Source: Cyanobacteriota bacterium (GTDB taxonomy: Bacteria > Cyanobacteriota > Cyanobacteriia > PCC-6307 > Cyanobiaceae). Taken from it: a DNA stretch of 5,942 bases. Of this stretch, positions 1-5,942 are shown piece by piece; the stretch's first letter is position 1, and the number at the start of each line of letters is the position of its first letter. The DNA is taken from positions 1-5,942 of the forward strand of contig CANHSW010000148.1 in assembly GCA_947463165.1 (NCBI GenBank), in the 5' to 3' direction. Made by a program: the position numbers and the translations under genes. Under the pieces are notes generated by a model. It did no database searches and was not told the origin of the DNA. It worked only from the letters and a program-made list of their open reading frames with translations.

Positions 1-644
1 AGTGCGTCATTGACGAATTGCAAGCCCTCGCCGATTCCGCCAACGCCGACAAGCGCGGCCGCGGTCGCCGCGGCCTCAAGCTGCTCAGTGAGCTGCGGGA
101 GCAGTACGGCCGGCGGCTGGTGGTGAACAGCACCCGCTACGAGGGCCAGGGGGTGGACGAGAAGCTGCTCAAGCTCACCGCCGACACCGGCGGCAAACTG
201 CTGACCGCCGACTACAACCTGGCCAAGGTGGCGGAGGTGCAGGAGCTGCGGGTGCTCAACCTCAGCGAGCTGGTGATCGCCCTGCGACCGGAGGTGCAGC
301 CCGGCGATGAACTGCAGCTCAAAATCGCCAGAGAAGGCAAGGAGAGCGACCAGGGGGTGGGCTACCTGGATGACGGCACCATGGTGGTGGTGGAGGGTGC
401 CCGCCAGCGGATCGGTGAACGGGTGCCGGTGATCGTCACCGGCGCCCTGCAAAACCCCACAGGCCGGATCGTCTTCGCCCGCTGTGAGGGGGAGCCCGCC
501 AGCCCGGCAACCGCCGCCAGCCCAGCCCCAGCGGCCCCGGCTTCCCCCCCTGGCGTCAAGCGGCGGCGCAACGGCAAGGCGGCTGGCAGCGGCGCCGCCG
601 CTCCCGAGGCCCAGGGGGATCCGGACTCCTCCAGCCCCCGCTAG
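1..644 (+). CDS. PIN/TRAM domain protein, 5' end cut by window
   Basis: Only the C-terminal 213 residues are visible; the reading frame is already open at base 3. The visible part begins in the middle of a PIN nuclease-like domain, with the family signature VIDELQALAD. Acidic residues that in PIN folds bind metal can be seen at visible residues about 5 (E), 52 (D) and 70 (D, in TADYN); the first conserved Asp lies upstream of the window. A TRAM domain, a small RNA-binding beta barrel, follows at about 95-160 and ends in GRIVFAR. The last ~50 residues are Ala/Pro/Ser-rich with a basic patch (KRRRNGK) and look disordered. The architecture matches the YacL/Ycf81-like family, usually membrane-anchored by N-terminal helices that would lie outside this window. 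Its cellular role is not well established; RNA binding or cleavage is an inference from the domains. The gene ends 29 bp before the chosen clpR start, so co-transcription is likely. Confidence 0.9.
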   Translation, partial: CVIDELQALADSANADKRGRGRRGLKLLSELREQYGRRLVVNSTRYEGQGVDEKLLKLTADTGGKLLTADYNLAKVAEVQELRVLNLSELVIALRPEVQPGDELQLKIAREGKESDQGVGYLDDGTMVVVEGARQRIGERVPVIVTGALQNPTGRIVFARCEGEPASPATAASPAPAAPASPPGVKRRRNGKAAGSGAAAPEAQGDPDSSSPR

Positions 645-673
645 GCTCGCTTCCATTGCCTGAACAGCTGCGC

Positions 674-1372
674 ATGTCGGTATCAGCCCCCTATTACGGC
701 GATTCGGCTGTGATGCGCACCCCACCCCCCGATCTGCCCTCGCTGTTGCTCAAGGAGCGGATCGTCTATCTGGGCCTGCCCCTGTTCAGCGACGACGATG
801 CCAAGCGTCAGATGGGCATCGACGTCACCGAATTGATCATCGCCCAGCTGCTCTACCTGGAGTTCGACAATCCGGAAAAGCCAATCTTCTTTTACATCAA
901 CTCCACCGGCACCAGCTGGTATTCCGGCGATGCGATTGGCTTTGAGACAGAGGCTTTCGCCATCTGCGACACCCTGCGTTACGTAAAGCCACCGGTGCAC
1001 ACCATCTGCATCGGCCAGGCCATGGGCACCGCAGCGATGATCCTCAGCGCCGGCACCAAGGGCCAGCGGGCGGCCCTGCCCCATGCCTCGATCGTGTTGC
1101 ACCAGCCCCGCAGTGGCGCCCGCGGCCAGGCCAGCGACATTCAGATCCGGGCCAAGGAGGTGTTGCACAACAAGCACACCATGCTCGAAATGCTGTCGGC
1201 CAACACCGGCAAGAGCGTGGAGCAGTTGTCCAAAGACTCCGACCGCATGACCTACCTCACCGCCGAGGAGGCCAAGGAGTATGGCCTGATCGATCGGGTG
1301 CTCACCAGTCAAAAAGAGCTGCCCAATGCCGCCCTGGTCGATCCCGGGCGCAGCCCGAGCGGCATTGGCTGA
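674..1372 (+). CDS. clpR: ClpR, non-catalytic ClpP-like subunit of the Clp protease
   Basis: This is a 232-residue ClpP-fold protein of the cyanobacterial/plastid ClpR type. The catalytic serine is missing: the segment GQAMGTAAM (114-122) aligns with GLAASMGAF of ClpP and puts Gly118 where Ser belongs. The His (H143, in VLHQP) and Asp (D188, in SKDSD) positions are retained. Compared with the neighbouring ClpP there is a nine-residue insertion after INSTGTSWYSGDAI, a hallmark of ClpR. In Synechococcus elongatus, ClpR joins ClpP3 in mixed heptamers that work with ClpC in the cytosol; that role is known for the family and inferred here. I chose the ATG at 674 because it places YYGD and RTPPPDLPSLLLKERI at the N-terminus, where the family has them. 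A TTG at 656 would add six residues. No clear Shine-Dalgarno sequence precedes either start. Confidence 0.95.
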   Translation: MSVSAPYYGDSAVMRTPPPDLPSLLLKERIVYLGLPLFSDDDAKRQMGIDVTELIIAQLLYLEFDNPEKPIFFYINSTGTSWYSGDAIGFETEAFAICDTLRYVKPPVHTICIGQAMGTAAMILSAGTKGQRAALPHASIVLHQPRSGARGQASDIQIRAKEVLHNKHTMLEMLSANTGKSVEQLSKDSDRMTYLTAEEAKEYGLIDRVLTSQKELPNAALVDPGRSPSGIG

Positions 1373-1567
1373 GCGGCCCCTTGCCGCGTCTCGTCTACTC
1401 AACCCAACGGCCCCTGATCCAGGCCTGTGCCAGCCCCTGATCTATTCGCTGATCCAGCTGCTGGCAGCAGTGGTAATTGATCCAACAGCCCAGCCTGTTT
1501 CGATCACCCACCGCAAGCGGTGCCAGCGACCGACCCCCATCCGACCCCTTCCGAGAGCCCTTACGCC
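1373..1567 (+). other. clpR-clpP3 intergenic spacer with clustered TGATCYA motifs
   Basis: This 195-bp spacer has no convincing ORF. TGATCCA occurs at 1415, 1450 and 1478 and TGATCTA at 1438, so four near-identical heptamers lie within 70 bp. A centred palindrome, CTGCTG-G-CAGCAG (1458-1470), lies between two of them. These could be protein-binding sites for separate control of clpP3, but no -10/-35 pair is obvious, so this is only a candidate regulatory region. Confidence 0.3.
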
Positions 1568-2170
1568 ATGCCCATCGGCACCCCGAGTGTTCCCTACCGC
1601 CTGCCTGGCAGCCAGTACGAGCGCTGGGTAGACATCTACACGCGTCTGGGGGTGGAGCGAATTCTGTTCCTGGGCTCGGAGGTTACCGATGGTGTCGCCA
1701 ATGCGCTGGTAGCCCAGATGCTCTATCTCGACTCGGAAGACAATTCCAAGCCGATCTATCTGTACATCAACTCCCCGGGGGGTTCGGTGACCGCCGGCCT
1801 GGCGATCTACGACACCATGCAGTATGTGAAGAGTGACGTGGTCACCATCTGCGTGGGCCTGGCCGCCTCCATGGGGGCCTTCCTGCTGTCGGCCGGCACC
1901 AAGGGAAAGCGCCTGGCTCTGCCCCACAGCCGGATCATGATCCACCAACCCCTGGGTGGCACCAGCCAGCGCCAGGCCAGCGATATCGAAATCGAAGCGC
2001 GCGAGATCCTGCGCATCAAAGACATGCTCAACCAGAGCATGGCCGACATGACCGGCCAGCCCCTGGAAAAGATCGCCAAGGACACCGACCGCGACTACTT
2101 CCTCAGTGCCGCCGAAGCCAAGGAGTACGGCTTGATCGACCGGGTGATCGCCCATCCCAGCGAGGCCTGA
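1568..2170 (+). CDS. clpP3: ClpP3, active Clp protease proteolytic subunit
   Basis: A 200-residue ClpP serine peptidase with a full catalytic triad: Ser101 in GLAASMGAF, His126 in IMIHQP and Asp172 in AKDTDRD. The substrate-binding strand [11 protein letters not shown] (68-78) and the C-terminal [14 protein letters not shown] are also present. It degrades proteins unfolded by a Clp ATPase. The assignment to ClpP3 rather than ClpP1 or ClpP2 rests on its place directly after clpR and on the N-terminal [11 protein letters not shown], a segment typical of the ClpP3 branch that has been linked to docking on ClpC. That segment also decides the start: ATG 1568 gives Met at its first residue. A GTG at 1520 is in frame but would add 16 Pro-rich residues not expected in the family. 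The 195-bp gap after clpR could hold its own promoter, though none is clear. Paralogue number is less certain than the ClpP identity. Confidence 0.95.
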   Translation: MPIGTPSVPYRLPGSQYERWVDIYTRLGVERILFLGSEVTDGVANALVAQMLYLDSEDNSKPIYLYINSPGGSVTAGLAIYDTMQYVKSDVVTICVGLAASMGAFLLSAGTKGKRLALPHSRIMIHQPLGGTSQRQASDIEIEAREILRIKDMLNQSMADMTGQPLEKIAKDTDRDYFLSAAEAKEYGLIDRVIAHPSEA

Positions 2171-2177
2171 TCGGCTG

Positions 2178-2203
2178 GGTCTGTGCCGGTGCCGGCACAG
2201 ACC
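2178..2203 (+). terminator. Perfect 12-bp inverted repeat after clpP3
   Basis: The arms GGTCTGTGCCGG (2178-2189) and CCGGCACAGACC (2192-2203) are exactly complementary and separated by only two bases. As RNA this would fold into about 11 GC-rich pairs closing a GTGC tetraloop. It begins 7 bp after the clpP3 stop codon, the usual place for a terminator or a 3'-end-protecting stem. No run of T follows (GCAGGTAGC), so it is not a canonical intrinsic terminator. A stabilising hairpin or a dyad bound by a protein are the alternatives. Confidence 0.55.
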
Positions 2204-3315
<1,112 letters not shown>

Positions 3316-3330
3316 GGCCGCCCTGCTGCT

Positions 3331-3384
3331 GTGCCACTGGCTGCTGCGGTGTCGCTGGCTGTCGCGGTGCCGCTAGCTGCCCTG
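3331..3384 (+). repeat. 18-bp tandem repeat, three copies, each opening with GTG
   Basis: Three adjacent 18-bp units begin at 3331, 3349 and 3367. The first is GTGCCACTGGCTGCTGCG, and any two copies match at 13 or 14 of 18 bases. Being a multiple of three, the array keeps the cobD frame and encodes MPLAAA, then VSLAVA, then VPLAAL. Each copy brings a possible GTG initiation codon. Confidence 0.75.
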
Positions 3385-4500
3385 CCTAGCGGTGGCGGCA
3401 TTCCCGGCCTGCCGCTGCTGCTGGTTATCGCCGCCTGCGGTTTGGATCAACTGCTGGGCGACCCCCGCTGGTGCCCGCACCCGGTGGTGCTGATGGGCTG
3501 GTGGATCCGTCAGCTGCGGTTTTTGGCGGAGCGCTGGGCGGCGGATAGCCCCTGGCGACTGCGGCTAGCCGGGGTGTTGATCACGGCAATCCTGGTGGGC
3601 GGCAGCGGGCTGGCGGGCTGGGCCCTGGAGCGCTGGGCCCTGGGGACCTGGGCTCTGCAGACCTGGTCCCAGGCCACCCCCGCCGGCTTCCGGCCAGGCG
3701 TTATGCAGCTGGTGGCACTAGCCCTGCTGGTGATCGCCCTGGCCAGTGCCCTGGCGGGTCGCAGCCTGGAGCAGGCGGTGGCGGCCGTGCTGCAGGCCCT
3801 CGCCGGCGATCGGCAGCAGCGGTTGGAGCTGGCGCGCCAGCGGTTGGCCTGGATCGTGGGCCGCGACACCAGCGACCTGGACGGCCCGGAGATCCTGAGG
3901 GCGGCGGCGGAAACCGCCAGTGAAAACGCTGTCGATGGCCTGTTCGCCCCCCTGTTCTGGATGCTGGTGGGGGCGGCGCTGTGGACCCTCGGCCAGCAGT
4001 CAGTTGGCCAGCCGATAGGGGGGGCAATCAGCTGGCCGGGGCCCCTGGCCCTGGCCTGGGCCTTTAAGGCCGCCAGCACCCTCGATTCGATGCTGGGCTA
4101 TCGGCACGGCAGGCTGCGCTGGCTGGGCACCGCCGGCGCCAAACTCGACGATCTGCTCACCTGGCTGCCCTGTCGTCTGGTGGCCCTGAGTCTGCCCCTG
4201 GCGGCCGGCCGGCCTGGCCGCTGCCTCGGCCTGCTGCAACAGGCGCTCAAAGATGGCAAGCCGGATCCATCCCCCAACGCCGGCGTATCCCAGGCGGCCT
4301 ATGCCCAGCTGCTGGGCATTCAATTGGGGGGCTGGAATCGCTACGGAGAGCAGTTGCGGGCCAAGCCCCTGTTGGCCAGGGGATGCCCAGCGCCCACGGC
4401 CAGCAGCGTTGTGGCCATCCTGGAGCTCACTCGCCGACTAGAAGCCCTATGGCTGCTTCTGGCGGCTGCGTCAGCCCTTTGTCTTTGGCTAGTATTTTAG
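3331..4500 (+). CDS. cobD: Adenosylcobinamide-phosphate synthase, CobD/CbiB family
   Basis: This integral membrane protein attaches the aminopropanol-type side chain to adenosylcobyric acid in cobalamin (in cyanobacteria often pseudocobalamin) synthesis. Family signatures in order are [15 protein letters not shown] (43-57), [14 protein letters not shown] (175-188), [17 protein letters not shown] (194-210), [13 protein letters not shown] (249-261), [11 protein letters not shown] (270-280) and [17 protein letters not shown] (313-329). Hydrophobic stretches near 24-42, 79-98, 124-142, 204-221 and 372-389 suggest several membrane passes. At 389 residues it is longer than the usual ~310-330, partly because of two in-frame repeats (3331-3384 and 3619-3678). 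The start is uncertain: no ATG occurs before the first conserved motif, and GTG codons lie at 3331, 3349 and 3367. It cannot begin before 3316, because the ilvC stop is in the same frame. Identity is firm; the exact N-terminus is not. Confidence 0.93.
   Translation: MPLAAAVSLAVAVPLAALPSGGGIPGLPLLLVIAACGLDQLLGDPRWCPHPVVLMGWWIRQLRFLAERWAADSPWRLRLAGVLITAILVGGSGLAGWALERWALGTWALQTWSQATPAGFRPGVMQLVALALLVIALASALAGRSLEQAVAAVLQALAGDRQQRLELARQRLAWIVGRDTSDLDGPEILRAAAETASENAVDGLFAPLFWMLVGAALWTLGQQSVGQPIGGAISWPGPLALAWAFKAASTLDSMLGYRHGRLRWLGTAGAKLDDLLTWLPCRLVALSLPLAAGRPGRCLGLLQQALKDGKPDPSPNAGVSQAAYAQLLGIQLGGWNRYGEQLRAKPLLARGCPAPTASSVVAILELTRRLEALWLLLAAASALCLWLVF
3619..3678 (+). repeat. 15-bp tandem repeat encoding Trp-headed pentapeptides
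   Basis: Four adjacent 15-bp units start at 3619, 3634, 3649 and 3664. Neighbouring copies 1-2 and 2-3 each agree at 12 of 15 bases; the fourth is more diverged. They encode WALER, then WALGT, then WALQT, then WSQAT (residues 97-116), between two hydrophobic segments of CobD, so the array probably forms or lengthens an inter-helix loop. Confidence 0.75.
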
Positions 4501-4710
4501 TAATTAACTGGCTAAATAGTCTCTATCAAAATTAAACTATTGCAGCCCTAGCGTTGCATGCTTCTGTCGCCAAGGTATTGAGGTGGCAATTTCGGATGAA
4601 TCGCGGGTTTCCGGTTTCTCCCCGGCGGAGCCCCGATCGGGCAATGGGCAGGAGCTTTGTGAGTAGGGGGCTGGATGGCCAGGGGATAGATGGGCTACCT
4701 GGTGGAGACC
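4501..4710. other. Convergent spacer between cobD and the sugar transferase
   Basis: This 210-bp gap separates the cobD stop from the stop of the opposing transferase gene. Its first ~45 bp, together with the last bases of cobD, form an AT-rich island unlike the rest of the window. It contains TGGCTA at 4486 and again at 4509, and a weak inverted repeat AATAGT/ACTATT (4515-4520, 4536-4541). The remainder returns to GC-rich sequence and includes the palindrome CCCGATCGGG (4632-4641). A convergent arrangement calls for terminators, but no stem followed by a T-run is clear on either strand. No coding sequence is convincing here. Confidence 0.45.
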
Positions 4711-5388
4711 TCAGTAGGCGCCGCGGTCCTTGGGATCCAGGATTACGGCAATCGTGCGCAAAATTATTCGTATGTCCAGCCAAAAATCACGGTAACGGGC
4801 GTAGCGCAGATCTAGTTTTACCCGGGTGGAATAGGCGAGGTTGTTGCGGCCGGACACCTGCCACAGTCCAGTGAGGCCAGGGCGGACAGCCAACACCTCC
4901 TCCATGCAGTCGCCATAGCGCTCCAGCTCGTCGCGCACGATCGGGCGGGGACCCACCACGCTCATTTCGCCTTTGAGTACGTTCCAGAACTGGGGCAGTT
5001 CATCGAGGCTGGAACGCCGTAAGAACTTGCCCAGGGGGGTTATCCGTGGATCGTTTTTGAGCTTGTAATCGTTGCGATACTCCTCGGCCAGATCCGGCGA
5101 CTGGGCCAGCAACAGCCCCAGGACATGATCGGCATCGCGACGCATGGTGCGGAATTTGATGCAGCCAAAGCTGCGGTAATCGCGCCCCACCCGCTGCTGC
5201 ACGTAGAACACCGGACCGCGGGAGGTGAGCTTCACCATCACCCCCAGCAGCAGGAACAGCGGCGCCCCCAATGAGAGCACTGCCAGGGAAAACACCAGGT
5301 CACCACTGCGTTTCACCATCCTCGATCGCCAGGATTGCAGGCCGATCAACTGCTGGGCACTCAAGGTGCCAGCGCCCAGCTGGGGCAA
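4711..5388 (-). CDS. Monotopic phosphoglycosyltransferase (polysaccharide-initiating sugar transferase)
   Basis: A bacterial sugar transferase (Pfam Bac_transf type) that moves a sugar-1-phosphate from a UDP-sugar to undecaprenyl phosphate at the inner face of the membrane, the first step of an exopolysaccharide or O-antigen unit. Numbered from the TTG start, it shows one hydrophobic re-entrant segment (30-52, with Pro43), KLTSRGPVFYVQQRVGR (53-69), KFRTM (78-82), the catalytic Asp129-Glu130 pair in SSLDELPQFWN, SVVGPRP (143-149) and RPGLTGLWQVSGRN (169-182). It has only the catalytic core and lacks the large multi-pass N-terminal domain of WbaP or WcaJ. The start is unsettled: TTG 5388 gives 225 residues with coding-like composition, while ATG 5319 gives 202 and begins at MVKRSGD, just before the core. 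The sugar cannot be told from sequence. Its upstream neighbour on the same strand is a glycosyltransferase, which fits a polysaccharide cluster. Confidence 0.92.
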   Translation of the reverse strand: MPQLGAGTLSAQQLIGLQSWRSRMVKRSGDLVFSLAVLSLGAPLFLLLGVMVKLTSRGPVFYVQQRVGRDYRSFGCIKFRTMRRDADHVLGLLLAQSPDLAEEYRNDYKLKNDPRITPLGKFLRRSSLDELPQFWNVLKGEMSVVGPRPIVRDELERYGDCMEEVLAVRPGLTGLWQVSGRNNLAYSTRVKLDLRYARYRDFWLDIRIILRTIAVILDPKDRGAY

Positions 5389-5472
5389 GGTTGCGGGCAG
5401 GGAAGAGAGGGCCAGGGTTCCAGTGGCGCTTTGACCAGTACAGAGATTAAAAATTCAGCGGCTAGCCAACCA

Positions 5473-5492
5473 GCCTGAGCGGTCACTCAGGC
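5473..5492 (-). terminator. Hairpin overlapping the glycosyltransferase stop codon
   Basis: GCCTGAG (5473-5479) and CTCAGGC (5486-5492) form a perfect 7-bp stem with a 6-base loop, and the TGA stop (5487-5489) lies within one arm. On the minus strand a T-run (TTTTT, 5453-5449) comes about 19 bases after the stem, too far for a canonical intrinsic terminator. It may be a weak terminator or attenuator between the two sugar genes. Confidence 0.3.
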
Positions 5493-5942
5493 CAGAGGCA
5501 CAGGCCTGCGGCCGGCGTCCAGGCGCCGCCGATGCAGCTCCCAGCGGCGCTCGAGCAGGGCCGCCAGCTTTAGCCGGAACTGCTCGGGGCCAAAGCCCTC
5601 CGCCCATTGGCGCAGCGCCTCGGCCGATAGGCGCCGCCACAGCTGGCCAGCCTCGAAATACTCCAGGGCCTCCACCAGGCTGGCGGCGCTCTGGCGGGGG
5701 AACAGCAGCCCGGTGGGCAGGGAGGGATCGGCCTGCAGGCAGCGCACGCTGTCCAGCAGGCCCCCGGCGCCGTAGGCGATCACCGGCGCCCCCGCCGCCA
5801 TCGCCTCCACCGGGGCGATGCCGAAATCCTCCAGGCCGGCGTACACGTAGGCACGGCAGCGCTCCAGCCACTCGGCGCTCTCCTGGGCGCCGCAGCGGCC
5901 GAGGAAGCGCACATTTGGCCTGGCCAGGGCCTCCAACCTGGC
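5487..5942 (-). CDS. Family 4 glycosyltransferase, C-terminal part only
   Basis: The frame runs off the window edge at 5942, so only the last 151 residues are visible; the N-terminal acceptor domain is missing. The visible part is the nucleotide-sugar-binding half of a GT-B fold: PNVRFLGR, then RAYVYAGLEDFGIAPVEA, then AAGAPVIAYGAGGLLDSV. The EX7E signature is formed by Glu38 and Glu46 (visible numbering), with the first Glu in LEDFG; this is the usual donor-binding and catalytic motif of retaining family-4 enzymes. After the fold comes a basic, Leu/Arg-rich C-terminal helix region ending in GRRPVPLA. It probably adds a sugar to a lipid-linked glycan made with the phosphoglycosyltransferase whose TTG start lies 98 bp downstream. 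Closest relatives by eye are the GT4 enzymes of LPS and capsule clusters; donor and acceptor cannot be assigned. Confidence 0.88.
   Translation of the reverse strand, partial: ARLEALARPNVRFLGRCGAQESAEWLERCRAYVYAGLEDFGIAPVEAMAAGAPVIAYGAGGLLDSVRCLQADPSLPTGLLFPRQSAASLVEALEYFEAGQLWRRLSAEALRQWAEGFGPEQFRLKLAALLERRWELHRRRLDAGRRPVPLA

Noticed and set aside
1326..1836. Plus-strand ORFs 1326-1631 and 1477-1836
   Set aside because: They overlap clpR and/or clpP3 in other frames and encode Pro/Ser/Arg-rich low-complexity sequence.
683..2155. Two long minus-strand ORFs (683-1402 and 1442-2155) with similar protein sequences
   Set aside because: They lie antisense to clpR and clpP3. Their resemblance to each other only mirrors the paralogy of the sense genes, and their His/Gly/Ala/Val-rich makeup is typical of GC-rich antisense frames.
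3510..4323. Minus-strand ORFs opposite cobD
   Set aside because: The sense strand carries all CobD signatures; the antisense products are low-complexity Pro/Ala/Arg sequences.
4632..4641. CCCGATCGGG palindrome as a HIP1 element
   Set aside because: HIP1 is GCGATCGC; only the CGATCG core is shared, and no full octamer was seen elsewhere in the window.
4532..4874. Overlapping small ORFs on both strands in the convergent spacer
   Set aside because: Both run into the 3' end of the sugar transferase in the wrong frame or span the spacer with no recognisable motif, no ribosome binding site and non-coding-like composition.

Overview
The window looks like a piece of the chromosome of a picocyanobacterium of the Synechococcus/Cyanobium type. 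The base composition is GC-rich, there is a cyanobacterial-type clpR-clpP3 protease pair, and a class I ketol-acid reductoisomerase and a cobalamin-synthesis gene follow. The genus is an inference from gene content and protein character; no search was run. The complete cyanobacterial HIP1 octamer (GCGATCGC) was not seen, which would fit the picocyanobacterial lineage.

Layout: (1) 1-2170, plus strand: the 3' part of a PIN/TRAM-domain protein, then clpR (catalytically degenerate Clp subunit), then clpP3 (active Clp peptidase). The first two are 29 bp apart and the last two 195 bp apart. A perfect 12-bp inverted repeat closes this block 7 bp after clpP3. (2) 2204-4500, plus strand: ilvC (branched-chain amino-acid synthesis) and, only 15 bp later and in the same frame, cobD/cbiB (corrin-ring side-chain attachment, a membrane protein with two unusual in-frame tandem repeats). 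(3) 4501-4710: a 210-bp convergent spacer with a conspicuous AT-rich island. (4) 4711-5942, minus strand: a monotopic phosphoglycosyltransferase that would start a surface-polysaccharide repeat unit on a lipid carrier, preceded by the C-terminal part of a family-4 glycosyltransferase that runs off the window. These two are probably the edge of an exopolysaccharide or LPS cluster.

Functionally, ClpR and ClpP3 should assemble into one mixed proteolytic core served by ClpC, and the two sugar genes belong to one polysaccharide pathway. IlvC and CobD have unrelated jobs and are probably co-transcribed by position only. I see no mobile element, CRISPR array, tRNA or rRNA, and no convincing new multi-gene system. 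The best oddities are the two in-frame repeat arrays in cobD, one of which offers three successive GTG starts, and the T-less perfect hairpin after clpP3.
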